A DNA stretch of 64,000 bases from Verrucomicrobiaceae bacterium (lineage in GTDB: Bacteria; Verrucomicrobiota; Verrucomicrobiia; Verrucomicrobiales; Akkermansiaceae): the NCBI GenBank assembly GCA_027487435.1, contig JAIYDP010000120.1, positions 1-64,000 of the forward strand, read 5' to 3'. Shown here in pieces: positions 23,101 to 34,833 of the stretch (position 1 is the stretch's first letter; every line of letters begins with the position of its first letter). Below the pieces are notes generated by a model. It saw only the letters and a program-made list of their open reading frames with translations. It was not told the DNA's origin and did no database searches. A program made the translations under genes and the position numbers.

Positions 23101-24447
23101 TCAGCTCCGTCCAAAGGCCCTGGTCCACCGAGACGGCACGCATCCAAGTCGCGAGCCACGTCTCTGCGCAGTCGATGAGAACTTCAAGTTGAAGCTGAAG
23201 GGACTGGTAGCGGTGGCACTGCTCGGGACATAGAAACGACTGACTCACAGAGGATGTGAGACGGAGCAGCGCTTCCCACGTCTGCGTCGACAACAACGTC
23301 CCCATGCGGGACATCAACGAAAAGACGTCAAAGGATTTTTTGAACACGATCACGACGTCCGCGACCACTCTGTCCTCTGCGCTTGGCCATGATCGTTCGA
23401 ATATTCGCTTGATGTCGTCAAGGATCACGCAGAAGTGCTTATTGAGATCTTGCGCGACGTACAGAGGCCGACAAGTCCCTTGCACCCAGAGGAGATAGAC
23501 GTCAAGAATGAACGACACGGCGGCGGGCTCAATAGTGCCATGGCAAACTCCTGCATGGAAAATACTGATGATCTGCTGAAGATGCTGCGGTGTGCGGAAA
23601 AGGAAGTCTGAGCGGGATGGGCGTTGGCACCAGAGGGAGAGGTACTCAAGGACAACCTGAAAGACAAGAGGGGGCGGCTGGGAAATGACGGAAGATGAGG
23701 GCGCATCGCCGCCTTCCTTCGGAAACGCTGAGGGGACGAGGAGTGGCAAATAGTTTGTGCGCAAGGCCTCAAACCAAAAGCCAAAGTGAGAATCATCAGA
23801 AGATATGGTTTTGAGGATGAAGCGGACCAGTTCCAGTGACTCGACCTCGGTTGGTTGAGACAGAGATGGAAGGAAGGCATGTTTGGACATGGAGATGGAT
23901 GAGCGGCGACTGCCGGAGTGATGGGATTCCATTGTATAGAGAAGCAGCTGGACGATCTTTGGGTCAACGGGCTCGCCGAGGTCTTGGATGAATATGATGA
24001 GCAACTCAGCACCGATGATTCGATAGGAATGGAGGGTTCCGATGTCCACAAGTTGCTCAAGGAGTCCAGTGATGCTTCGAATTTGCCACTTCTTTTTGAT
24101 CAAGTCCGATAAGTGAGTTAGAACGCCCTTCAGAATCCGGAACAATGGAGTGACCTCAGCAACAGGGACAGCTTTTCCCTTTGAAGCAGCCTGATCATGA
24201 ACCTGAAGGGAGCTCAAGAATATGTTGTAAATGACGTTGTAATTCTCGAGGTAAAACGAACGAATCTCCGATTCAGATGAAGCTTCTGACAGCGTCAGGG
24301 GTGTCGTTCCAACCCATGGGCGGTGAAAGAAATGGATGCGTGTGCATCATGAAATAAGAAATTACCTAGAAATGACAGCAGCGTCTTCGACCTCTTCAGA
24401 GGGGCTGCTGTATCATCAAAGAAAGCTTCAAGTTTCTTCTTCGACAT
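20130..24447 (-). CDS. RALGAPA-like: RalGAP alpha-type subunit with degenerate GAP domain
   Basis: Three exons, 24447-24366, 24285-20343 and 20307-20130, total 1400 aa with exact frame closure. The N-terminus (KKKLEAFFDD, then FYLENYNVIYNIF and IKKKWQIRSITGLLEQLVDIG) and the middle block (VISTIIIHSKPLFFL, PGSYSILADFLFALHKVAS) follow the animal RalGAP alpha subunit. Such subunits pair with a beta subunit in a TSC-like complex that switches off Ral GTPases. The C-terminal GAP fold is recognisable (LPTREKYLFGLY, EYLTFMEGLGWVE, GLYKIEVV, GPLLDG) but lacks the catalytic GND Asn-thumb and the FMGGL/EH-DYR elements present in the neighbouring gene, so it is predicted inactive. Introns are 80 and 35 nt. 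Four TTGAC boxes sit 20-40 bp before the start. Confidence 0.78.
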
Positions 24448-24466
24448 GCACAACTTGACAGAGCCT

Positions 24467-24487
24467 GTCAACGTCAAGTCAAGTCAA
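24467..24487 (-). promoter_or_regulatory. TTGAC box cluster before RalGAP alpha-type gene
   Basis: Read on the minus strand, TTGAC occurs four times at 24487, 24482, 24477 and 24471 (first base). Three copies are directly contiguous with 5-bp spacing. They sit 20-40 bp upstream of the ATG at 24447. The core equals the plant W-box core, which WRKY factors bind; whether this organism has WRKY factors is unknown. Confidence 0.5.
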
Positions 24488-24523
24488 AATACTCTTCCTG
24501 CACTCTTACAAATAAATTGAGCC

Positions 24524-27500
24524 TCATGTCTTTCCTACAAAAGCAAGCTGCTCGCTTGGTGTACAAATTTGCTTGTGGCGCCCGCATATTTCAGAGAGTA
24601 GAGTCTTTCGAGTCGGGTACGGTCTCCTGTACCCTTCCTGTTTGTACCGAACTCGGCGATTCGCGTTAATTGCTGTGTGTCGAGAAAGCGGCCCAACCAG
24701 GGACAGCGGAATGATCATGCCATCTTGTAGAGGACCGAATGGTGCAATTTTCTCTCCTTCTTTCGTCGACACGATCACGCGGACCATTCCGCAGGGCATC
24801 GGATTGAGAATGATGTGAACGTGATTGAACTGCGAGGTGATGGTGTTGGGGCGATAGTCGTAAAGATGCTCATTCCAAACAATATGGACGTGGTCATTGC
24901 CGACATGGCGTTTCTTGTGGATTTGCTGCGCGTCCTTCAAGTTATTTGGCATCATCGTGGGCACATGGAAGATGCATTCGAGATTGTATGTCGCGTAGAA
25001 TGGAGCATATCGCCCAGTCGTGAGATTTGGATCGAGGCCCCCCATGAAACCAGGATGGTTGCCAAGGTCAACTGGCCAGCCAAGTGAGGACAGGAACGCC
25101 TCATAGTGAGGGGAGCCTCCTTCGTTTCTGAACAAAAGCCGTTGAGTTTGCTGACCCTTCTTAACGTAGATGACCCCTATCTTGTGGCACTCCCTTTCAT
25201 GAGTCTTATCCAAGCTGTTGATGCTGCGAGTGAGCTTGACCCCCTGCTCCAGCGGCGCCACTTTGGAGTAAAGGTCAAGCGAGAGGATGCCGAGATGCGA
25301 CGCCAATAGCTGCGAGCGAAGGAGCGTTGGTGCGGCAACATCTGGCATCGTTTTCTGGACTTCCAAGCTCGTCCGCACAACTTGTGGATCGTGAGGGACG
25401 CCTTGTTCAAGCGCTTGGGCATCGATGCAATTCCTCCACACTTCGCGCATCGAGGGCTCGGGAAAGGTCGGTGTCGTTGACCAAGATGAGCCGTCAGGAG
25501 GAATGTCGCTTGAATCGAGCGTGGACCGCTTCTTGAGGACCTCGGCGAACGCGTCGGCCTCGCGTGCTTGTTCTGGAGCGCCAGCGTCATCGACGTCCAA
25601 GCTCAAAGACATTTTGGAGATGAGGGACTGCGGAGGTAGGGTTGAAGGGTCAAACTTGATTTGAGAGTCCCAAGCGAACTTGCCGCTCTGATCCCTCAAG
25701 ATCAGGGTGCTGCCGCCTTCAATTGTCAGCAAATTATTGACTGCAAATTGACCTGCTGCGCCCATCGATGGCTTCTCTGATAGCGAAATCATTGCCGCGT
25801 CGTCGAGAATGAAATGGCGCACCGCCGACACAGCTGCCTTGTCCAGAGCGTCAGCAGACCACGTCAGTGCCAACTCTGACTCCTCACTGAAGAGCGCAGA
25901 GACGTTCGATGTCGCAGCTGACACGGGATAATTCGACATGTGGACCATCATGTGGGTGAAAACACACTGGGCGGCCTCTCTTACTCGTTCAACGTTTGGG
26001 TTGGACTCGATAGGCTTCTCTTCAGGCACAGGCGACTGATTGGGTGCATTGGGAGCCTTCACTGACCTCCGCAATATCCCCGACGCTGAATTGGCGCTGT
26101 TGCGACCCTGTTGGTCCTTCTGAGAGTCGGCTGCGGGAGGAGGCTGCGGCAATGCCGAGGCCATCCCCCGGCAGATCTCGACGACGTCAAGAACCGAATT
26201 AAGAATCTCCTGGTCGCCAAAAAGCCAGTCGCAATGCATAAGCCAGTCGAGGAGGCAATAGAGGGCGGAGGACACTTGCACCGACACATCCGTCTCGGAA
26301 AACACTTTCGCTTGCATTTGAGCAAAAATGCAGAGCTCTCTCACGACGGACGGAATGGTCGTTGGGTTTGCCTTGTGGATGATGGCGTTGTGGCGTGAAA
26401 ACTCTGATAAGACTTCAAATACTGCGTTGCGGACTACTGTTGAAGTAGAAGAGGAGAGGAAGCGAAGGAGGGTCTTGATGACGGTAAAGGAGAGGGTGGG
26501 CGATTGATCCATCGAATCAACAACGTAAACGTAGAGGCACCAAAACGCTTTCTCTAAGAGCTCTTGATTCTTTTCAAACTGAACAAACTTGAGTAAGATT
26601 TCGACAGGATCGGACTTAAAGTTGAGATCCTTTGTCTTGATGTGCTTCGAATACTCCACACTTGCAAAATGGCCCACCATGCACATGACGGAGCCAGCGA
26701 TGGTAAGGGCGGCCCGCTTGAGCGCGTCTGACATGCCCGCGGTGAGGAGGATGGTCTTGCACTGCTCCAAGAATACTGGCATGAGAGCGCGCAGTCCTGG
26801 GTGATCCATGCCAAAGAGGTATTGGGAATTCATGAAAATCTCTTCAACAATGCTGTGGCTCGAAGACTGCTGCAGGACATTCGAAACAATGAAGTAAAAG
26901 CGCGACAGGTGAAACGCATGGAACGGAACGCCCGTACAGGCACTGAAAATGCGGCAAAGCGCACCATATGCAACGTTGATGCCATCGATAAAATCTGAGG
27001 TCTTCTTCTCAATGCAACCGAAAAGCCACTCGCCGAAGAGCTCCAACACTGAGTTACCGTCTGGAGGGTTGGGTGTCTGAGGAGGAGCTTTGCCTCGTTG
27101 AGAGGCTGGCAGGCGCCGTCCCACTGACGTCATGTGGTCGGAGAGTGCAGCCACCCCTGTGATGGCGATTGCATGAACTCGCGTGTCAGTGATGACGTTA
27201 GGATTCGCAAGGGTCTGCAGGAAACGGTAGTAGAGATGCAGCACTTGATCGTCAGGAACATCGATGTGGACGACATCGATGCTAGCGAGGTTTATAAGAT
27301 CAGATCCCTCAGTTGGTCCGAAGAGAATTCTGCACAGCCTCATCGACAGAGCAAGCGTGACAGTTGTCCATTGAGTGATCAGGCTTACATGATTGATTCG
27401 CCGCTGAAACAAATGAAACAAAGCCCTCCACAGAGACAAGTCATTGGGAGGATTGCGGACCCACAGCTCAAAGAGAATCTTGATCACTTGCGTACAGATT

Positions 27501-28161
27501 CGACTGCCAACGGCATCATCTTCTGATGGGAAAGACAGAGCGGCATCCGCCATTTTGACGAGAACCTGTGCAAGTAAACAAAGAGTAAACAACGTAAACT
27601 CGAAGGATGGTCGCCCGGCACTCAGGTGAGTACGATTTCCAAGACTCCCGGCCCATGAACACAATAACTTGGAGGAGCTGGGTGTAGAGGCTGCCCAAGA
27701 GATCATTGTATGGGGTTGCGAGTCTTTTCTCGTCAAAGAGAGCAACAAATTGCTGAAAACAAATCTCAAGGTGTGAGGAAGCGCGTGCTACACTGTACCT
27801 GTGCAACAGAGTCAATGCATTGCGTGACGGATGAAGCCCGCCTTTGCCCAAGCAGCCAACCCTTGTACAGCCGAATCACCTTCCAATCAGAACGAAGAAA
27901 AGGGTTCCATACGTTGAGAATAATTTCGCTTTCTTCAGCAGGGTGGAAATGGAAGCACTCCCCTGTAACTTGAAGAACCCAGAATACATGCGAAGGCGTA
28001 ACAAGGGAGTCCTGTTTCTCACTCAACAAGCCAACGAGAGTCAGCGCAAGCGACTTCCGAACAGCAATAGGAAAATCTCGGAGTACTGATCCTTCTGTAA
28101 AATGAGGGGCAAATTTACCTTGCGAACCTCCGTGATCCGTCAGCAGGCACAGCTGCTCCAT
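24524..28161 (-). CDS. RALGAPB-like: RalGAP beta-type subunit with catalytic GAP domain
   Basis: Exons 28161-27799, 27752-27600 and 27565-24524 give 1185 aa. Scaffold blocks match animal RalGAP beta: ICTQVIKILFELWVRNPP, SMRLCRILFGP, NSVLELFGEWLF, GALCRIFSACTG with HLSRFYFIVSNVL, and RHFILDDAAMISLSEKP. The C-terminal Rap-GAP domain, however, is complete: ECHKIGVIYVKKGQ, FLSSLGWPVDLGNHPGFMGGL, TTGRYAPFYAT, then HVGNDHVHIVWNEHLYDYR, which contains the Asn-thumb of the GND motif, and GPLQDGMIIPL. In animals this active form lies on the alpha subunit and beta is degenerate. The gene directly precedes its partner subunit gene, same strand, 76 bp apart. Introns are 46 and 34 nt; one optional 24-nt in-frame intron may follow GGSQ. 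Confidence 0.8.
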
Positions 28162-28170
28162 GCGAACCAA

Positions 28171-28216
28171 TTGACCACTAACAAAAAAAAACCCTTTGAC
28201 ATTGATTTGACTTGAC
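28171..28216. promoter_or_regulatory. TTGAC box cluster in divergent RalGAP-beta / F-box promoter
   Basis: Four TTGAC copies on the plus strand begin at 28171, 28196, 28207 and 28212, within the 89-bp region between the starts at 28161 (minus) and 28251 (plus). Resembles the cluster before the RalGAP alpha-type gene. Confidence 0.5.
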
Positions 28217-28250
28217 AACTGGCGGGTAATTTGAATTTTTTGGATCTCCA

Positions 28251-30508
28251 ATGGCACTCTTGCTGCTGCCGCATGACATTCTGTTTGATGTGGTTGGAAG
28301 GGTTTCTGTACGAAAGGTCGTACAATTGGCTTCCACGTGCTCATCCTCCTTTAAATTCATTTGTAATGCAGACTTGATGCGTGCCCTGCATTCTCTTCTT
28401 GTCCAATCAAACTCAATGCGGCCTAAGCTGCTACTTGAAGAGCGCATGGTGCTGCTTCATGAGTTCTGGTGCTCTGCATTAGGTAGAAAGCAGCAATTGG
28501 CATGTCATGACAGCCTCACCCGATTTCTCTTGCAATCTCGGCTTAGTAGTCTTCTCAAGCGCTTTGGGACAGAAAGGTACTCCTTCTTCCGGAGTTTCGT
28601 CTACTTGCAGAGCCTCTCTGCGTCGAATTGTTGCTCTTTCTGTGGTTCCGAGACCCGCAACAAATTCATCACGTCTTTCGCCATGAGGCTCTGCAGCGTC
28701 TGCATTTCCAACTTCGTCCGGCTGAAGGACGAAGTCCCTCAAGTAATCTCTGCAATGGCCGTCCCCATGGAGCGCGTAATCGATCCTGCTCAGGACGGCT
28801 CGAGGTTCCTCGTTTTCCTCCCCGATTTTGTCGCCTTGAGGATCCTCCCCAACGTCCCATCCCCTCGGGGAGCTGCTACCCCTTCCGCCGTCTCCCCGTC
28901 GATCCTCGCAGCCCAAATCAAAATGAGGAGGGCAAGCCTCGCCTCGTTGTTGCACAAAGTGCGCGTCGCTGAGTTCGGCGGGCCACGCGATCCCTTGCTG
29001 ACTCTTGCGCTGGAGTACTATTTGAAGACTGACAAGTTTGAGAGGGTGTGCTCGAACATAGCCGCTTTTCAAATCAACAAGCCGCTTGCTCGCAACCTCA
29101 TGGAGAGGCTTCGCTCCGAGACTTTTGAGCGGTTCAATCGGCTGCGACAGTGGGGCCGCGACATTGGCCACGAGCTTATGAGCTTTCTCGCTGACGTCAA
29201 GACCATGGGTCCCGTCCAATGCGAAGTGTTTTCATGCTTCGTCGCAACGGGCGAAATTCCGCATCGCTTCAAGAGGGACTTCTACAGCGTCCTTGAGGAG
29301 CAATCAACGAGCGCAGACCACTTCTGTGCATTGCTCCTCTTGGCCTTGGGCAGGGCTGATCGCCTCAATGAGGCCCTCAAGCGCGTCTTGGGCGCAGAGT
29401 CCACAGGCCTTGACGAATTGGGCTCTGACTTTGAGCGCTCCCTCTACAAAGACTACGTCCTCTCCCGAGGCTTCAATGGCGTCCTTAACGTCTCAAGCCA
29501 GGCCGTCGCAGACGTGTTCAACTTTGTTCGCATCCTCCGGTCGCTCGTTCTTTCTGAGCTGCCGCGCTGGGATGGCGAATTCATCAACTGCTCCTCCCTC
29601 TCTCTCATCCACAGGGCAATCGACCGACGCATCAGGTCCCTCACGTCTCTGCATGTCGGGACTGTCCTCACAGCCGAAGATCAGGCCCTGTACCTCTATC
29701 AGAACGTCGTATGCTTAGAAGCTAAGGCCTACGCCCGCATGGACGTCCTGCGGGATTCCCTTGCTTCAAGAGGCCTTGCCCCAGGCGAGTACAAATTGCA
29801 CTTAGGCCTGCGCGAGGTCTTCAATTTCCTCCAAAGCGTTCTTTCACGGGCGAACTACAGCATCTTTGACGACTTCAGACTTGTCGCTAACAAGTTTCGA
29901 AAGGGTAGTGTCGGCGACGTCGTTGATGTCGCCATTACCCTCTATGTCTCCCTCGGCGACTTCATGTCTTTCCACGCCGTCGACATGCCCCTCGTCCTCG
30001 ACGCTTTCGCCCGCAGAGAGCAGCTCCTCAACCACCTGCATCGCTCCCTCCAACCGCGCAGAAATTCCATCAAATCCATCACCCCAGCCGACATCCTTCG
30101 CTTTGCAGACTTTGCCGAGCCTTTCATCGCCACCAACGCCTACGGCAGCGGCGCCGCAGAAGCCGAGCTCGTCCGCATTAGCGAGGCTCTCCCAGCCGCC
30201 AGCGGCGTGATCTCGACGTGCCTCCGCTGCCACACCGCCGCCTCAAACGCCCTCTTCGTGCGCATGTTCACCTCAGCCCTCGTCACCGGCGCCGGAGGTA
30301 CGGCTGCGGCAGGGATGCGGGACAGCTCGTTTGAGCTTCTCGTCGAGGTCGACCGCACTGGCGGCGCCGAGGACGAAGATGGTGAGCTGATCCGAGGTAC
30401 TGGGGGGGGGGTGAGTGTTTCTTGTGTGGGCGGTCAGATGTGGAAAGCACTGACAGTTCGATGGTTCCAGGCGCGTCCAGATTTGCAGGGGGTGTCAGGG
30501 CAGGCTAG
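28251..30508 (+). CDS. F-box protein with helical body
   Basis: Exons 28251-30396 and 30438-30508 give 738 aa. The extreme N-terminus is an F-box (LPHDILFDVVGRVSVRKVVQLASTC), so the protein is probably an SCF ubiquitin-ligase substrate receptor. A small Cys cluster follows (CCSFCG ... MRLCSVC), which may bind zinc. The rest is a long, mostly alpha-helical region without WD40 or LRR repeats, so the substrate-binding module is unrecognised. The 41-nt intron near the end carries a G10 run; splicing it out gives an acidic, Ser-rich tail ending at TAG 30506-30508. Without splicing, the frame runs on to 30653 in low-complexity sequence, which is less plausible. The gene is divergent from the RalGAP beta-type gene. 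Confidence 0.65.
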
Positions 30509-30982
30509 CATTGTTTCATCCCATCAGAAATTCAAAACCCTCACATCCATTTCATTTCAAAAAAAGACCCATGCCGCGCTGGCCTCTAGGCTGCGCTGTC
30601 CCTCTTTTTCTTGCTTTACATTGACGAGGGCGGCAGGTCCACAAATTATTTAAATGTAGCCGCATGAGTAATCATCAAGTCAAAGGCCACATACATCAAG
30701 CAGTTTGCCTCATTTAATCCGTCTTTCAAAACGCCCTCATCAATAAGGACAGTGCTTAATGCAACGCATCAATTCCAAATCCTCAAATCATTTTGATGTC
30801 TGCCGTTTCACTTCAAAAATTGGATTTCCGCAATAAAAGCGCCCCCCTGAATCCGCGGCAGGCCAGCCTTCCCCCCACGTCCAGGCGCCAATTCCAAGCT
30901 CCCCCCTCCCAGAGCAGCGCCGCGAAGTTATGGACAACGACAGCAATGCTGCGGCTGTTCGGGTCATGTTAATGTGATGATG
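30509..30982. other. Gene-free stretch
   Basis: No reading frame with coding character is seen on either strand. The sequence has two oligo-C patches (30843-30900) and is otherwise AT-rich. It lies between the stop of the F-box gene and the stop of a tiny minus-strand gene, so it should hold two convergent 3' ends. Confidence 0.5.
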
Positions 30983-31261
30983 TTATGCGAGAGACTTGTC
31001 AGAAATCTATCAAATGAATGTCTCAAGGCTGTACCTCTTCCCCTTGGATGCACCATCTCACGGGCACCTTGATTGGCCGCTCCTTTGCAGGCGGCACATC
31101 AGGGGGGTCGAACCTAAAAATAGAACAAGTGGACCGACAGGGCGAAGGTGACGGGGGGATACATATGACCTGTGAACTCGTTCAAAGTCTTGAGCTCCGT
31201 CAAGGTCAAAATGAGCAGTCATGCCCCCCTTTAATCCGTTTGATGTTTTTACAATGCGCAT
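30983..31261 (-). CDS. Tiny hypothetical protein (~65 aa)
   Basis: A small three-exon frame starts at ATG 31261 (MRIVKTSNGLKGG, or the inner ATG at 31219). It joins DFERVHR to FDPPDVPPAKERPIKVPVRW across an intron beginning GTCATATGTATCCCCCC, then to ISDKSLA and a TAA at 30983-30985 across a 28-nt intron. Both joins keep frame and use normal GT...AG ends, and the Pro-rich middle looks like protein rather than random sequence. It starts 24 bp downstream of the kinesin-5 stop on the same strand. No family is recognised. It could instead be an untranslated tail of the kinesin transcript. Confidence 0.35.
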
Positions 31262-31285
31262 TGCAACGACAAGTCACCCCAGCGC

Positions 31286-34200
31286 TCAAAAAGAAATTCG
31301 CACCGGCTGGATCTCCTGCGCGGGCAGCTGCCCGTTCCCGGCGTTTTCTTTGTCCTCACCCCCCCCCTTAAAGAATTGCTTCGGCCTTCGAAGCATGGAT
31401 TCCTTTTCAGTGCCCCCCATCTCAGTTTGCTTCACTTCGCCCTTTCCTCGCAGCTCCTCCACGATCTCAGCCTCCTCCCGGAGCTGCGGCAGAGCGGCGG
31501 GCAAGATGATGTTCTTTTTGATGGGCGTCTCCCCAGTTGTTGCATATTGCTGACGTCTTAATTCCACCCCCTCCCTCTCACCCTCAGCCCAAGCTCCCGC
31601 TCGCGCAAACCCTGAAGCCTCGCTTGCAAGTCAATTGCCGCCTGTTGGGCCTCCTCCCTCATCCCGTAGATCTGCGCCCAGTCAGACTTGCCGTGTCATG
31701 TCTCACCCCCTCTGCAAGCTGACCCCCCGACAATTCCGTCGCTTCAATGCCCGCATCGACTGCGCAGCGGCCTGCACTGGCTGCGCTAAGGCATGTCCTG
31801 TCCAGCGCCTGGGCGCTGTCGCTTGAACTCTGTGCCGCCGCTGTGACCGTCGCGACTGTCCCCCCCCACTGCGCGGTAATGGCTTCCCCTAGCCGCTCCG
31901 TCCTTTCGGCTGACAGCTGCGACACGCTCTCAACCTTCCCCTCGATAGCCTTCAAAGCCCCCTCCGTTGCGACTCTTAAGGCACCCAAAGACTAAGCCGT
32001 GAGGAGGAAGATCAAGTTGCCAACATCAAACGCTTCCGCGACGTCAAAGGTTGCTGCGGCCGCATATGATTTTGCAGCCTCAGCCATGTTGGATCCAGTC
32101 TGAATGACCTCGGCAGTCTTGGTGCTTGACAGGAGCACCAAGTTGGTTTGCTCTATTCAAATGAGATGAGGAAAGGAAGGTCAAACCTTGTTTTGAAAGC
32201 GCAAGCTGTTCTGCAGCTTGGCTCGCCATCGCCTGCGTTGCGGAGCACTCGCGTAGGGCCGCTTCAATGACAGAGGCCTTTAGGCTCGCAAAAGCAGCAT
32301 CAACTGCCGCTTCAACCCTCGCGGAGTTGTCGCGGGCAAGCGCTGCGAGAGCTGTCGTGTGCGCGTCGATGGAGGAGATCTTGGGGCTCAGAGACCAATC
32401 AAATAATGGACGGACTGTGCGCGTTGAAGCCTCCTCCACCCCTGCATTGAGGGCTAGCAGCGCCTCTGCTTGAGAGTCGCGTTGGGCCACGGTGTGCCCG
32501 ACAAACTCGTCGGCGGATGCGCTTGACTTTTTGACGAGAGCGTCCATCTGCGCACGGTCAGCGGCGGGGGCACGGCGCTGGACCTTTTGTGCGGACTCAG
32601 CGGCGACGGTTGAGGCGGCGGCTGCCAGAGACTTGATGGCATTGGCGCCTTCGAAAAGGCCTTGCAGAAGGCCCCCCACGCTTGCTTGAGTTTGCAAGGA
32701 GGCTTCTCTTGCGCTCAAGTTGATGGCCGCCAAGAGCGTGACAACACTGTCCGCTTGTGATTGAGCAAAGGAGGTGACTTGCTGCGCGATGGCATCGATT
32801 TGGCGTTGAAGCAGCAGCAGCTCCTTTGCTGAATTAACTCACGGGACCTTAGTCAGTTACCTCCTTCCGGGCTGCCACAAACTCAGCCAATCGACCCTCC
32901 TGCGCCCTCAACGCCGCGTCGGCGCTGTCGCGTTGCACCCTCAGGCGCTCTTGCCCGTCGCTCAAAGCAGCAGCCACGTCCACTAGGAATTCCGCAGCGG
33001 CGCGATCGTTTTGGACCAGCAACGACGATTGCCTCTCTGCTCCCATCAGATCAAGCTGACGGACGAGGAGAGGCGGTCTACCGATTTTACCAAAGAGGCC
33101 ACCAACGTCGCTCTTAAGCTCGAATGAGGTCCGTAAGAGGCAGTTGGCGGCTCCGTGGAGGGCATGGCCGGTGGAGTGAAACTCTGACGCAACGACTGTC
33201 TTTTCCTCCAGCGCCTGCTGAGTCGCCGACAGGGCCGTCTTCGTCTGGCCTAGCTGCACCTCCGTTGCCTTGAGACTTTCCTGCGTCGTCAGGCTCGTTG
33301 GATCCGACTGAACTTTGGTTCGCATACACTCTTGAAGGACAGCGTCAAGCTCAGCGACGCGCTGGGAAAGGATCTGCTCGCTCTCTGCCTTGTGGCTGTC
33401 GAAGAGGGCAATCAGCTCTCTCTGAGAGTCCAACTCAGCCAGCATTGCAGCGTACTTGTCGTGATCGACAAACACTCCGTGGTCTTTCTCGCGCTGAACC
33501 TACTCGATTAGAACGTGCCCCCCCCCATGTTAGCATGCCCGCAGCTCATCTTCTAACTGAGCCAGCCGCTTGTTGAGGTCTTTGAACATCGTCTTGTTTG
33601 ACACCACTTGATTCACCTCAGGCTTGTTGCGGATGTTCTTGGCGCGGTACGCGTAGTCAAGCGTCGACAAGGTCTCCTCCATCGACGCAATTGCGGGCGA
33701 GACGGTCGCAATGATGCAAGTCTTAGTGCGTCCACCCAACGACTCTTGCAGCAGCCTCGTCAGCTTCGATTCTCTGCTACATCAGCGCCCCCTCATTTCC
33801 AGTAGATGCACGCACCGGTACGGGACGTGTGGCTGATTCTCCACGAGGGCGGATATGACGCGACCCAACGTCAGCAGGGACGTGTTGATCATCCCGGCCT
33901 CCTTCTTGCGCGCGTCCGTGGCCCCGGACCGGCCGACATTTTCGGACCCGGCGAGGTCGACGAGATTGAGGGTTCCCGTTTTGAAAACTTCCTCGCCGTC
34001 AGGTGTGATCTCCTTCATGGCAATGCGGATGATGAAGATTGAGTGTGAGCGGCTGTGGGGTTGAGGTCAAGCGGGGGGAGCACCACCTTGACTGCTGGTT
34101 GAGCATCGTCTCAGCCGTCCGTCTGCGTGCCTGGCACTGGTCAAGGATTGTGTAGATGTCGTTAGCGCTCGACACGGTCCTGTCCTCGGCGCCGATGAGA

Positions 34201-34764
34201 TTCACGCCTTTGCGAGGATCCTCAAGCATCTTGACTTTGTTCCCGTCCAAAGAGATGAGGTCAGTGAGCTCCTCGTTGTAGAGCTCGAGACACGACACCC
34301 TCACGTGGCATTCAGCCGACGACGAGTCGACGTGGGCGAATATTTGCTCCACCGCACGAGGAATCACTCCTGCCCCTCGTCGATGGGGATCATTAGAGGA
34401 TCCATCTTTGAGTCCTTCCATGGTGAAAGTTTTGCCTGTCCCTGTTTGACCATACGCGAAGATTGTGCAATTGAACCCCTTGAGCACTTCCTCGACAACA
34501 GGTGCTCCCACAGCAGAGAAAAGCTCCTCTTGACTAGTATTTCCATCAAATGCTGCATCGAACGTGAACGCTTTGGAAATCTTTTTGGGCCCATTTGCGC
34601 TCTGAACGATGATGTCCTTCGTCGAAGTCGCTTGCACTACTGGACATCTCTCCTTTTGCTTCTCAGGGGCTGAAAATGGCCTACATCTGTTACACCGAAT
34701 ACCAAGACTTGAACCTTATGCGCACAACAACACGAACATTCACGGTTTTCTCGGACTCAGTCAT
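31286..34764 (-). CDS. KIF11-like: Kinesin-5 (BimC/Eg5) mitotic motor
   Basis: First exon 34764-34715 ([17 protein letters not shown]) joins [12 protein letters not shown] across a 34-nt intron. The motor shows the P-loop [16 protein letters not shown], the switch I region NQQSR and switch [34 protein letters not shown] leads into the neck. Long coiled coils follow. The C-terminal tail [14 protein letters not shown] is a BimC box with a likely CDK-site threonine, and the extreme tail [14 protein letters not shown] resembles Eg5. Kinesin-5 tetramers slide antiparallel spindle microtubules apart. At least six introns; the one at 33500-33538 has a GC donor. Two internal coiled-coil exons were placed only by frame. 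Confidence 0.85.
33500..33538 (-). other. GC-AG intron with G9 tract in kinesin-5
   Basis: Exon ...LEDELR ends at 33539 and the next exon [16 protein letters not shown] begins at 33499. The only way to keep this conserved kinesin-5 neck-coil sequence is a 39-nt intron starting GCATGC and ending GTAG. It holds a GCTAAC branch-point-like sequence and nine consecutive G bases on the sense strand. Confidence 0.6.
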
Positions 34765-34833
34765 AGCCAGTTCAAATTTTGACAGTTTAAAATTAAACAA
34801 TAAATCTTGAAAATTTAGAGTTCTTCAATTTGA

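Noticed and set aside
28251-30653. F-box protein reading through to 30653.
   Set aside because: The last ~50 codons are low-complexity and the G10-containing 41-nt segment is a good intron leading to an earlier stop.
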